Assembly: GCF_035083965.1 (NCBI RefSeq) | Contig: NC_089722.1 | Coordinates: 29,472,642 to 29,536,641, forward strand | DNA: 64,000 nt | Source of the DNA: Branchiostoma lanceolatum | Taxonomy: Eukaryota; Chordata; Leptocardii; Amphioxiformes; Branchiostomatidae | Direction: 5' to 3' | In this document: positions 11,756 to 25,200 of the stretch, one piece after another | Numbering within the stretch: position 1 is the first letter of the stretch | Layout: every line of letters starts with the position of its first letter | Translations under genes and position numbers: made by a program | Notes under the pieces: generated by a model | What the model saw: the letters and a program-made list of their open reading frames with translations, nothing else | Told to the model about the DNA's origin: nothing | Databases searched by the model: none

Positions 11756-14700
11756 ATGCGGTACGCCCAGCTTGTGATGGGTCCTGCGGGCAGTGGGAAG
11801 GTTCGACTTTTTTTGGGAGTCTTCATTATCACCATCATAATCATCTTTATCATAATCGACTATTTTGCCAAAATTTGACCAAGACGTTGCATGGGATTTT
11901 ATGTATTCAAAAGACAAAAAAAATGCAAAACTTTTTCAGAGCACCTACTGCAGTACCATAGTGAAGCACTGTGAGGCGCTGAGGAGAAGCGTACGAGTTG
12001 TAAACCTGGACCCTGCAGCTGAGTATTTTGATTACCCCGTCATGACAGGTAAAAAAACAAAGATTACAAATCCACATTTTAGTATCCATATAGAATTTTT
12101 TCGCATACTTTCAAATCAGTCATTACAAGTGTGTCTGAAGTTATCTCTGAATTGAAAAAACTGTCTGTGTTCATTTTATCATGGATTTTTGTTGTTCAAG
12201 TTTCTTATAACCAAACTCTTTCTTTTGTTCAGATATCCGTGAACTGATCAGTGTGGATGATGTCATGGAAGACGACTCACTCAGATTCGGCCCAAACGGG
12301 GGCCTCGTCTTCTGCATGGAGTAAGTTGGACCCAATATTTAACCTTAATTGATGATACCTTATGCAAATTTGCATGTTTTGGATGCCCAACAAAATGCAT
12401 ATATTACCAGAATCACTTCTATTGTCCTTAATACTGCAAGGGTCAAATGCTTCCCATACTTTTTCTGGCTGTCCCTTAACCTTAACCTTATGCCTGGGAA
12501 TGGTTATTGTATGAAAACATGTACATGGTTTCAATTGCCATTTCTATTTGACCAGGTAACACTGTAACAGATGAGTAGGGCTAGCCTGGAATCCAAACCT
12601 ATTACATGTTGTATAGCTCTGGAGTCTCTCTCCGCAGAGCTATAATAGGTTTGGATTCCAGGCTAGAGTAGGGCATCAACAATGTTGTTCATTCTAATCT
12701 TCTATGCTCTGGTCTCTTCTTTCCAGATATTTCATCCAAAACTTTGATTGGTTAGAAGAGGAGCTGGGTGAAGGGGAGGATGATTACTATCTATTTGATT
12801 GTCCAGGTAAGGCCGCTCACTATCATCATCCAGAAACACTACACAAACATGTAACTACATGTAGTTACTATAGATACCTAGGCTCATAACTGACACTGTG
12901 TTGCAGTCTAATGATGGAGTTTTTTGTGGTATCAGTAAGACAGCCAGGGCAATGCCGTCACAATCTCTGTTACTAGTAGTGTTCATGAATATCAACTCCT
13001 CTAGTTCTGGGCTGAACGCTGATCACTACCGTGTCAAGATCCTGTACTAACCCTTGGATTAAACTAGAGAAAACAATCTTGCTGGCTCAATCTAAATCTC
13101 TACTAGAGGACCAAGAAACATACCATTGTTGGCAGGGTGACAGTGGGATGGACAAAAATCAAAAGCTGGAGACAGCCCCCCTGACAAGCCATGAGTACTC
13201 TAATCCTGGTTCAACTCCCACTGTGTTGTTGCAGGTCAGATTGAGCTGTACACACACATCCCTGTGATGAGACAGTTAGTGGACACGCTGCAGCACTGGA
13301 ACTTCAGGGTGTGTGGTGTGTTCCTCATCGACTCACAGTTCATGGTCGGTAGGTACAAGTTTCTAAACATTGTAGTTTGAGTTGGTGTCTTTGTATCACT
13401 CCTGGGCTTTTTCCATGCTTTATGTAACCTTGTAGTCCATACAAATTTTGTGCCAAAAGGCTACCTCAACAGGAAAAAGGCTATTGTAATAGCCAACAGC
13501 CAATACCTGATGTGGAGGACTCTGCCTTTCAACAATACTTGCAATGATGATCTGCCTTGTTGTGCCTATGAAGACCAAGATAGCATTTCAGGAGTCACAA
13601 TGAAATGTGTTTAAATGGATGTAGCTTTTCTTGTTCATTTGCATCAGTGGCTACAGTGTACGAATCTTCCTGCCAACCTCCAAGTGTATAATTCATATTC
13701 TTCAAAGGAATTCTCATCCCTGTTGAACTTCTCCAGATCCCTCCAAGTTCCTGTCGGGTGCGTTGTCTGCCCTGTCAGCGATGGTGACCTTGGAGGTTCC
13801 ACACATCAATGTCATGACCAAGATGGATCTCCTCAGCAAGAAGGCAAAAAAAGAGATCGAAAGGTACATGGTACAGGGTTTTACACAGTGAACACAGTTT
13901 CTGTTCCATCCATTCAGAATATTTCAAGCATATTACACTCACATACACACAATATCCAGTTTATTCATTTGTCTGTTGTACCCGGTCATGTGAGGTGTCA
14001 GACATGCTTGCACATAGCTGTGGTACCTTGATGGCAAACTGCCTCTGTAGTTTGAGGAGGTAAAATTCTTCCCTTATGCCTGTGCATACAAATGTTTGGG
14101 CCAGTCATTTTGTAACACAGTATAGTGGGGTACTGATAAAATACACTTTTTGTGAAGCCATCAGTCACTCTACATATACTCAAGAAATGTATTGCGTCCT
14201 TACAGATATCTTGATCCAGACATCAGAGGTATTCTCGCTGATGGCAGAGAGGGATACTTTGACCAAAAATTCCAGAAGCTGACAAAGGCATTGGGAACAG
14301 TGGTAAGAACTTCTGATTGTCATGGATACAATCACAATGTACCTGATCTTTTGTAGCATCCTACTGATTCCTCCATGTATAATGTTCCTATGACAAAGCT
14401 TTTGCTGTACTTTATGAGATACTTAGAATGCAGGAACTGTAGTATTCAAAGTATTGTACATGTCCATGTAGCAATTGCATCGGTTTGAAACACATACTTT
14501 TGCCATCTGTGATAATATAAAGAAATTCCTAAGACCGTACAGGGTCCCTTGCTGTTCAATTTCACCAATTCTGTTTTTGTTTTCAGGTGGATGACTTCAG
14601 CCTGGTACAGTTCCTGCCCTTAAACAGATCAGATGAGGACTCCATAAACATAGTCCTGAACACCATCGACAGTGCCATTCAGTATGGGGAGGACCTGGAG

Positions 14701-15427
14701 CCCAGGGAAGTGCCGGTATGTCATCATTCTTCCAGACCCACATCACTTTTTTTACCAGAAGATTGTGTGAAAAAAACAAAACAATCAACTCTTGTAGGCC
14801 TAAATTGTAGGATTGCCATACTGTATTCACAGCATATACCCAGAACATATCCCGAACCTATTCTAGCTGCTGAGTCTCTGTTGTTCTCTTTTGTTATTGC
14901 ATTGGATTGATGTGTTCAAAAATTCGTATTTCCCGAGAACCATTATAGAATGGAACTCATTGTCATCAAATACAGTAGGAGCATCTTCACTAAATAGCTT
15001 TAAAAAACGGTTGCAGTCAGATGTGCAAAAGTGACAGGCCTTTCAGTGTAATATGACGAGCTGCTGCAACGCCGCGTGCCTGCGAAGCTGGTGTGTCACG
15101 CCAAAGGGCGGTTATACCGGCTATACAGATCAGAGTAACAGCCATTTATAGTAAGATATGTCTTTGGACACAACTATATGAACCTGTAGTGACTTGCTCC
15201 TATTCACAATTTCCTACCAACATAACAATGGAATGCCAGCTTCCAGGCAAGTCAAATGGTTTCTTTAGAAATGACATTGTCATATCTACAGTATATTTTC
15301 CATGTTGTAGTTACCCTACACCACAGTCTGAGTGTATCATGATCATCTCTTCTTCACACAATCACAGGAGCTGCCTGATGATGATGATGATGCAAGAGAC
15401 AGTGGATTCCCTGGGGAGGAGAGCTGA
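11756..15427 (+). CDS. GPN3: GPN-loop GTPase 3
   Basis: Nine exons: 11756-11800, 11940-12048, 12233-12320, 12727-12806, 13235-13348, 13737-13863, 14206-14302, 14587-14715, 15368-15427. They total 849 nt, or 282 aa (human 284). The P-loop GPAGSGKST spans the exon 1/2 junction. Also present are NLDPAAEYF, the family-defining GPN insertion FGPNGGL, the G3 motif [11 protein letters not shown] and the G4 motif [15 protein letters not shown]. The C-terminus is acidic, with five Asp in a row (LPDDDDDA), and is shorter than in vertebrates. GPN3 works with GPN1 in cytoplasmic assembly and nuclear import of RNA polymerase II. Intron 3 carries a hairpin MITE and intron 8 a LINE tail. An AATAAA lies 370 bp past the stop. 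Confidence 0.95.
12581..12665. mobile_element. Hairpin MITE with 8-bp target duplication
   Basis: Arms at 12581-12604 and 12643-12666 are perfect inverted copies beginning CTAGCCTGGAATCC, with a short spacer. The sequence GAGTAGGG flanks both sides (12573-12580 and 12666-12673). The 8-bp duplication fits the hAT type. It lies in GPN3 intron 3, and an RNA copy would fold into a near-perfect hairpin. Confidence 0.8.
14915..15034 (+). pseudogene. LINE ORF2 C-terminal fragment
   Basis: In frame, this reads [20 protein letters not shown], then LNSFKKRLQ and a stop. That is the typical end of a non-LTR retrotransposon ORF2 (an R.I.EWN.L...V.A.SL..FK..L pattern). The 3' tail probably runs to about 15130. 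It is a 5'-truncated copy in GPN3 intron 8. Confidence 0.75.
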
Positions 15428-16241
15428 TCAATATCCTGGGACCAAGATTACCTGGACTTGTGCTTACCCAACATTCTATGGAGGAAATTGGTACAATATA
15501 TCTCCTTTTGCCATTATTATTTGGACAGAGAGAGCTTTTGAAAGGACAAGAATACTACTGTCATGAGATTCAATCATCAAATGACAAGTGAGACTTCATA
15601 AGAGATCATGTATTTATAAAGTAGAAGAAAGTGTCACAGTGAACAACCAAATCTCCATACGAAGTACCTAAATATTGTACAGTACATGTGACGTTAGGTT
15701 GAAGTCTGTGTTCTATTAGGATGTTTGGACACTGTTAGATGGAAAAATGTTCCTTTTTGTCACATTTTCAGAATACAATATTAAGAATACTAACATGACA
15801 ATAAAGATGTCCAACATTATATGGTCATATCATTTTTTTCTGAATGGGATTCGTCTTACCATTTCAAAATAGACTTTACTACAATAAGAAAGAATTAAAT
15901 TAGCTACACCTTACAGTTATAAAATTCTTTTTATATAACAATATCATGATCATAGACTAATTAGTCTGGAAGCGGTGTTCACACTGAAATTTGATACCCT
16001 GAAATGTAGCCAAAATATCTCAACTTTTAAAACAAGGGATAATAGGATAAATAATGACTTACTTCATCAAACAAAGTCTAATATAGTTGATAACATTTAC
16101 AGAAAATTTTCATAAGTTTCAACTGTAAGAGTCAAATAAAGATCCAAATAATTCAACAAACAAGTGCTTCTTGTAGTGTCACAAATTTGCAACAATTACA
16201 ACAACAGCAAAAGATAACGTCATTACATCAAATATTCTGTA
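15428..16241. other. Convergent spacer GPN3 / MYBBP1A
   Basis: 3' UTR sequence of both genes. No coding exon or repeat is recognised apart from the polyadenylation signal listed separately. Confidence 0.6.
15800..15805 (+). promoter_or_regulatory. Polyadenylation signal of GPN3
   Basis: AATAAA about 370 bp after the GPN3 stop, followed by T-rich sequence. Confidence 0.6.
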
Positions 16242-19200
16242 TCAGTTACCAGACACACTTTGGGGCTTCTTCTTTACTTTTGTAAATTTCTGCTTTTTCT
16301 TAGATGCTTTGCTCTCTAAAACTTGCCCTATCTTAGAAACTGCAAGAGTTTGCTGTGCAATCTTGATACTTTCCTTAGACTTATTGTCCAACTGATCATG
16401 TTTTCTTTTAGGTTTCTTTGGCTTCATTGCCTCAGTCTCTTCATGTCCATTGTTGTTGACAGTGATAGAAAGATTGGCTTTGGCAGGTGCAATTGGCTCC
16501 ATCTGCTTGTAGTTCTTAGTCTTCTTGCTAGGGGTCTCTTCTGACTGGTCTTCAGGGGCCTCTCTGTCTGATGATGTTTTCCTTTTCTTCGCTTTCTTGC
16601 CAGTTGGTAGATTTGTGCTGGGAAATAACAAATCAAACCAGTTAAAACTAAGAAACAACTAAGTTATACTTGTCCATAATTTGTTTGATAAAAGTAGTGG
16701 AAAAGGAAAAAGAAAAAATGTAAAGTTGTGAGATTTGCCCCTACCTGTGCCCCATCAGTTTGAGACAGTTCTTGCAGAGTCCAGTGATCACACTAGACCG
16801 AGTGGCCACCTCCTGTTGGCTGAAGTGTTCTACAGCGTCCACCAGTTGATCATTCAGCATCTGGGGAAACAAGGCGCATTGCAATCATGATGTTGAATTC
16901 TTAACAGATATTGAAATCAAATTCTGAAGACTGAATACAGTCTACAAAGCAACAGCAGTTTAGAGCAAAAATGTGACAAAGTCTAAGGAAAATGTTTCAC
17001 CCCTGATAGCTCAACAGACTGATAAGGATTATATCAGAGTTTTAGAAATGGGGCCCTCACCTTACAGTCGCCCTCCACAGCCTTAATCAGTGCCTGAAGG
17101 GTCCTCAACACTTCCTGCAGGAATTTGGGCTTGGCCTCGGTGACCCCCTGGCTGACCCCATGTAGGACCTCGCCTACTTTCTCAGACAGACCTGAGACAA
17201 ACGTGGCCCACACCTGGGGGTCGGACGGCTTCTTATGAGTGTTCATCAGCCTGAGAAGGAGATGGCAGGCCTGCGTGCGGCGGTAGATCTGGAAAAGGAT
17301 CACACCAAGGATCTAAGATTTCAACTTGAATATTTTGGAATGGACTCTATCACAATCAAGAACTAGACAAGATTGAATGGTGCAAAAAAGGAAGGAATTA
17401 AAGATCAAACTGAGTGCATTAAAAAAAAAAAGTTACACCAAAACTGCTGTACATGTATATTCTGTATATGTTATGTTCCTGTGTGTGATGTAATTTTGTC
17501 CAGTTACATTTTGTTTGTTTGTTGATATGGACCACAGGAAGAGTAGCTGTAATGTACTTGTACATTGTGTGGATCTGAATAAACTCAAACATGCAGAAAT
17601 AATACTTTCCCCAGTCCTATAAATTGCTACCGTTGTTCTGTGATTTCCCAAATGTCCAACATTTTGCAAGTAATGCATTTTCTACTAGCCTCTAACAGGC
17701 TGTACGTGGCAAACTGTATCTATCGGCTGGCCAACTCCTCTGGTGTGTTATCTTTCTATTTGGCCAATTTCTACTCCTTCCAGCCACATCTGGAGCCTGG
17801 TAGAGGCTATTCCCTACAAGTTTAAGACAAACGGTACCTGTACTCCTGTGGTGATGTACCCGGTGAGTGGCTGTGCGAGCTGCCAGCCCAGCACAGGGAA
17901 GTGCTGTACCAGGTCCTCAAACAGCACCGCGTGGATGTGGCTGTCCCGCCGAGTCATGAAGTTCTCCAGAGCACTCCTGTACAGCTCCACTACCTTCTGT
18001 ACATCGATGTGGCCTACATGATATGAAAAAGACCCTAGTTGGAGGTTACTGACATTTAAGAATGCAAATAGTAGTGGACAAGCTCAAGTCAACCATACAC
18101 ACGTCACATCTTCAGAAAATACGCTCCAGAGCACTCGTGTACAGCTCCACTACCTTCTGTACATCAATATGGCCTACATGATACGAAGAAGACCCTGGTT
18201 AGATGATACTGACATCTAAGAATTATTCAAAATGTACAGACATTACAAAGGTTCTGGGGTAAAAATGCAGCGGCCAAGAGCAAAAAACAACAGAAGTCAG
18301 AGGGATCTCATGCCTTTTAAATATTTAGGGTTTCTCGTATGACCTACACCACATGAAGAAGACCGTCACCCTCGTTGGAGGTTACCGACATCGAAGAATG
18401 CAAATAGTGGAGAACCTCAAGTCAACCATACACACGCCACATCTTCAGAAATGACGCTGTAGCTGCATAGTTTCCATTTAGAACTTTATTCACGTCAACA
18501 TCCAGGCTAATTTTGCCTTGTGTATGGCTTTCTCAATGGTTTAGAGCTCGAATGAGCACAAGTACAACGTGTCCTGTCTTATACAGACCAGGTGCAAAGT
18601 GTCAGATATCTAATAATGATTTGAAATTCATAGACAGCTCAAAGGTTCTGGAGATGCCGCTGTCATGGCCAGAAAACAACATCAACGAGTTATGCCACCA
18701 ACAAACAAACTGACAAACACAAAAGGTCCACTACAGCACCAAAGGAACCCTCAAGAAGACTCATCTTCGAACTTGACCTTCGTCTTCCCAACAGAAACCT
18801 ACCTAATAAAAATCACCAACGTCCGTTCATGGCATCAAGAGTTATATCGCCAACACCATTTATCCACAAATCCTGACCAAAAATATACCATGCTGCCTGC
18901 GGCGAAGGCAAAAGTCACAAGTGGGTGCACAGTTTTCAACTTAGTGTAAACCTTGAAACTTTTGTGGTGATTTTATTTTCACAGTTTTTGCAGCGACCTC
19001 TCCATCATAAATTCATGACACCATGAATATACTTTTCCGATGTATTACTATTGTATGCAGAATTATATCAACCGCACTCTTAAAACACAGCAAAAACTTC
19101 CATTTCCCTCCTACTGTGAAATAAAACCACCGCAAAAGTATGTGTATTTGTAGTAACACTTATCCCTCACCAGTTTTTAAGTCCAGGTCCTCTGGACCTG

Positions 19201-22200
19201 ACGTCTTGTCCTCTGCCTGTTTTTCCTTCTTCCTTTTGGACCTAGTCTTCACAGGCGACGGCTCAGCAAGTGACGTCTTCCCTCGCAACACTCTCAACAG
19301 AAACACACAGCCAGCTAAACAAGGAAAAAAACACATCAAAACATAAGGGACAAATCAAGTACTAGTACACAAATATTTATGAATACAAAATGACAACCAC
19401 AATGCCTCATAAAAGAAACATTAAAGAAAATATTTCCATTTCAAAAAGATAGGGAGGAAGGCAAAATTTTATGGCCCCTCCCTTTTTAACTGAAATCACT
19501 CTTTTAACATCATTTACTAGACTACCTTACCAATAACAAATATAATATGATATAGCCTGCTACATATTTTAATAGCATTTTAATTAAGTAGTAGTTTAAA
19601 GAATCTGTCATATCTGGTCAAATTCTTTTTCTTTCAATTATAGGACATTATCTCTCTCAAATAACAAAACTTTGCTTTTCTCACCTGACACTAGTGACAC
19701 CAGGTACACTGATGGAGCCATGTATGCCACCTGTACAATGTTACTCAACACTGCGTGCAGTCCTTCACTCTCAGGTTTCTCCAACACGGGGTAGTCCTTA
19801 ATCTTACACAGCTTGTTCCGGTAGAGACCCGCTACCTTCTCCGCAAGACTGTGTTCCTCGCTCTTCCGCAAGGAGTCTCGGACGATCCTCAGCAGAGGCT
19901 CCAGAAGTTCCAGCACGAGAGGGTTGGACGGCTGCTTACGGAGGAAGATGTCCAGGAGGTCGGTGACCCTCTGTTTAAAGTCCGTCATCAGTCGCTTGGC
20001 CTCCTTCTTGGTGGCTTTGGCGGACTTTTCATGAGTGCGGAAAATCTTGGAGAGGGATTCGTCGAGCTTCATCATGGTGGAGTCGCTGAGATCACTTTGA
20101 TCGCTGGCGGTGGAAGACGCATCATCATCGTCGTCATCATTTGGTGCGGCAGCTTTCCCAAGCGCCTCCTATTGGGGTGAGAAGGAAGTACATGTACATA
20201 GTGAAAATAAAGCTTACAAAAGGCCACTGATACTACCTCAGTCTTCAGGCATGCAGAAATGCATATCTGTAAATGCATTTAAGTTCGCGTGGTTTTTACT
20301 TCGCGGTAGAGGTAACATTAAGTTTTGGCAGTGTTTTAAGTTCACGTTTGAAACAATAGTGGCGCTACAGTCATAGGTGGGCAAAATGTTTTGCTGAGAT
20401 GTTCACCGCAAAAACCGCGAACACAAAACCACTGCGAACATTTCTGCATTTACAGTATCTTGTATGCAGTGCATCTTTTGTTTGCTAGATATCAGCAAGT
20501 ACAAATCAATGCATCAATGACATGATAACAACATTGATATTACTGTATAGAGTACAAACCTTAATCTTGGCTTTAAACTCTTCGTCAACATCATGAACCT
20601 CCTCTTCCCCCTCCTCCTCCTCCTCCTCATCATCATCACTGTCTGACTCATCTTCACTCCCCACGTCTCCGTTGGGCTTCAGCTCTTTCTTCTCTCCATC
20701 TCCTTCATCTTCTTCTTCATCCTCATCTTCATCAAAGTCCTAGATCATAGAATACATGCAAATCTTTTTGATTACATTGAGGAATGTAAGAATGCAAATA
20801 CAAAGATACAGTAGAAGCCACTTAATTGCACCTCGGATAAACGCACCTTCCGTTTAATTGCACCAAATCCCAAAATCCCAAACCAGTTCCCATTCACTGC
20901 ATTGTTAGTGACTCCGCATAACTGCACCGCGCATTGTCACCAATTTCGGATAACTGCACCAATTTTTTTCAAAAATCCTCGAAAAGTTAACTAAAAAGGT
21001 GCGCTAAAAATCGGCAAACGTGGTACAAATGAGCCGATACCTGCCGATGTAAAGGCGCAATACCGCCAATATGTTTAAAACTGTTTTTGAGTAACAAAAG
21101 AAGGCGGTCTCCATTGACAATCACGTTGATAGGAATCGTATGGGAGGTCCAGGGCGTGTCGGCACCATCAAGAGACGCACGCCTACCAAAGGCGGCATTG
21201 CGCTTTGGCAGACAGCATGCTGTACTCAATAAAGACTGGTCTCTACCTGTACTACTATCTTATTACTGTGAATGCATTCAAGTTCGCGTGGATTTGATTT
21301 CGCGTTAAGGATGGCATGGGGTGTTGTCGGTGGTTTGAGGTTTGCGGCAGCGCTACATACTGCTGCCGATAATAAAAGACCGGCGTCTTTACGTACATCT
21401 AGTCGGAAACAATAGAGGCTCGGCAAGGGCTACAGACGTGTAGGCGGACATAACAGTTGCTTTTGGCGGTGCGGTGCTAACGTGATCATCTGGCTGAATC
21501 CGCGTCCTAGAAACTTCCTGCATTCACCGGAACGAGGTGTACGCGGGTTAGGCTCTGATACTGTATAAGGAGAATGATCTGTCTTTGATCTGAGTCATCT
21601 AACCATATCTGCCCACTAGATACGCTGTACATTTTGTTCCTTATTTGGAATTTTGACGACGGAGTTTTTCAGTGTAATTCCTGACACAAGTTGTAATTAA
21701 GAAGGTAATCTCTGCCAAACATACCGCTATCTTAACTTAGAATTGTCAGACCTAAGTCACCAAAGTCATCATTTTTAGAAATACAGTACAGGCGGAGTTG
21801 TGTTTGTTCGATTAGATCGTCCTTGTGCTTTTACGCTATCGGCGCATTTTTATCCTTTGTTTGCGCATTCATCAACACAAGTGTGAAACTTTCGATGTAA
21901 TTTGTTGACCCAAGTTGTAGATACGGTGTCAAGTTTGTCTTAGTCATACCTACCGCCATTTAAACTAGCAAATTGTGAGACCAAAGTCATTATTCTAGAC
22001 ATAACGTTACAGTCGGAGTTGTTTACTTTGCTGTGCGAATCAAGCATATGTTTCTCTTTCTACACGTGTACAGTACCTAGCTTCACTGATTTAAACATCT
22101 GTGAGGAAGCAAAAGAAATATTAAGTTTAATCTGTACAGTATCATGGTAAACTTTACAAGATTTTTGTACAGTACATGTCTTTGAATACGTAAATAAAGT

Positions 22201-25200
22201 TAATAACTGCATAATTTTGTCCATTTTCTTTGTGCTAGTGTTTCTGACTAACAATAAACCGCCCCGCCCATGGTGGTACGGTCCAGCTGGACATTTCGCA
22301 TAATTGCACCAGCCGGATAATTGCACCAAAAACGCTGGCAAATGCGTGGTGCAGTTAAGCGGAGTCTACTGTAGCATCAAATTTTCACATATCATCAAGA
22401 TCCATCTACAACTTCTGGAGTTTTAACTTTTATTCAGAAGACAAACACACGCACACATGAAAACAAGATGAAGGTAACGAAGCTGTACATACGTCCACCT
22501 TGACATGGCCCTCTTCAGCATCATCGCTCCCTGGCTCCAGCACGTCTAGGATCAGCTGAAGCCCCTTCCTGGTCAGCTGGGGGCAGACCACGCGGAACAC
22601 GTTATCCACGACCGTACGCAGAAGGTGCGACGGACGCGACAGCAGACTCAGCAGGATCTCCACAACAACCTCCACCCAGTGGGGCTCATCTGTAATGAGA
22701 TAACAAACTTGTTTGTTATAAAACCACTTGCATTACTTTTAGACTCCCCCTTGTACAGTCAAAACTACCCAAGATGATCAATCAGGAGACTGAGAAAATC
22801 TGGTCTATGTGGACAAACGGTCACTTTAGACAGGGTTCTTAATGCTTGCGTCCTTGAGAAAAATTATCTAAGGGACCATCAAAAGGTGGCTACATTGGCC
22901 AGGTGGTCCTTATATATAAGTAGAAGTGGTCACTTGTACAGGTTTGACTGTACATCATAATGAAACAACAACACTAATGATGACTTAGAACTGGGAGCGA
23001 TTCAAATATCAAACATCATATCAACATTCAAATATCGTAGACTAGACTAAGAGTCATAGTTATCTCCATGAAAAAAGGCTTTTTCATGAGATACTGTTTT
23101 GCTTGCGTTTGGTGTCTGTGTGTATGTTTGTGTCACCGGACGCTTAAAATCGCCATAACTGTAGAACCTGTACATGGAGTGTAATGATTTTTGGTATGTG
23201 GGTGGGTGTTAGGTGGAGGAAGGTCAAGGTCGATTTTGGGCTTCCTGGCATGTGTGACTGGAACTGCAATGGCGTATTTGTTAAAATCTTAAATGTAGAA
23301 GAACTGAAGAGTGGATCGACAGATCGTCATGTTCTTTGGTACACAGGTAGGCTAGACCAAGTTGTACACACTTAAGTGCAAACTATGCAAATGAGACCGA
23401 ATTTGCATAAGTTAGGAGGTAAATCGTTTGCATGTGTGTCGTCGGATGCTTAAAGTCAGCATAACTGTAGAACGTGTAGATGGATTGTAATGATATTTGG
23501 TATGTGGGTATGCGCTGGGAGGAGAATGGTCAAGGTCGATTTTGGGCCCCCTGGTTTGTGTCCCTGGAACTGCAGTGGCCTATTTGTAAATATGTTCCAA
23601 AGGGGTTTAACTGAAGAGAGGAACAACAGATTTTCATGTTATTTGGTACGCTGGTAGGTTGGACGGAGATGTACACACTGAAGTGCAAATCATGCGAAGT
23701 TATTGTGTTTGTGTGTGTGTGCGCGTGTGTGTATGTTTGTGTCACCGTGTTTGTATGTATGTGTCACCGGACGCTTAAAATCAGCATAACTGAAGAACGT
23801 GTGGATGGATTGAAATGATATTTGGTATGTGGGTAGGTGTGGGGAGGAGAAAGGTCAAGGTCGATTTTGGGCCCTCTGGTATGTGTCACTGGAACTGTAA
23901 TGGCGTATTTGTCAAAATCTTCAAAGGAGAATAACTGAAGAAAGGAGCGACAGATTTTCATGTTATTTACTGGGCAGGTAGCTTAGAGAGGGATGTATAC
24001 AATGAAGTGCAAATTATGCAAATTGGACTTAATTTGCCTAAGTAATGGGAAAATCTATATTTGCATTGTTGGCCATACTGGCACTTCTAACAGCTGTTAG
24101 TGTTGATAGCGAAAGTAGGTCACTGTGGAACCTGAGCCCCCGACAGCTGCAGGTGGCCGGGGGTCATACCATTGAGCGATATAGAATGGGGGGAACTGGT
24201 TTAATACAAAAAAAAGTTTCATGGAGATTTTGGGTCCTAAGACTCTTGTTTGTATTTTTCATAATCGTCATGCAATTAAGTTCATTCATATATCAATGTC
24301 AAAGGTGGTAGAAAGTTTAAGATGATTTCGAATACACTTTTGTCAAATACGCTACAATCACATGTTTGGGTAGAATGTTATATACCTTCTTCTCCTTTCT
24401 TGCTAGCAGTCGTCGGCCCACAGTAACCACTGCTGCAACACGCTTCTTTCTTGAGTGACTTTCTCCTCTTCTCGGTGGCCTTCTCATAGCAAGTCTGCAG
24501 TTCTGACAGAACCTCTTCCACCTGCTCCGCGTCCGTGAACATCTGAATCCCCAAGTTTAAGGTCAGCAGCTGGAAGCTCTCCGACACTTTGCACCCCTTT
24601 GCCGTCTTCTTCCTCATGGCTTCGACGTTTCTCAACATTTCGTTCCAGGATTCCATCATGTCTTCAGGGAACTGTATGAGAGGTTCGAAATGATCCTGGT
24701 CATTGAGAAGACTGTCGGCAAACTGGACCAGACTGTAGACCCAGAAGTCGCCGTTAGACCGCGTACCAGGGAGAGTGTGTTTGGCTCCCTCCTGCTTAAA
24801 ACTAGGCATAGTCCCGAGGGTAGACAGGACACTGTTGAAGTGCTGTGCTGCGAGCTTGCAGCTTTCTTGCGACAGCTCGAAAGCCGGGGATCTCTCGCAA
24901 ACCGTGTCGCCCGCTATTGGCTTCCTTATCTTGAAGAACGCGTGAAGAAACAGAAACTTTGTCGTGTCTAACAGCCACTGCTCAGTTCTGTTTAGCGCAG
25001 GATTCTTTACAACGTGAACCAGCTGGTTACTCGCCCATCTCCTGTGAGATTCGATACTCCCTTCTTTGAACTCTTCATCTGAATCTGTTCCTGTCAGAAA
25101 CACCTTCTTAAGCCACGTGGTGTATCTTAGTATAGCCTCAGCATTCAGTCCGCCTACAATGGAAGCCACGGTCTGAGTCTTGGTCACGCTATCGAAGTGG

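Noticed and set aside
24690-24971. 93-aa plus-strand frame
   Set aside because: Antisense to MYBBP1A exon 5, which has strong family-wide coding evidence.
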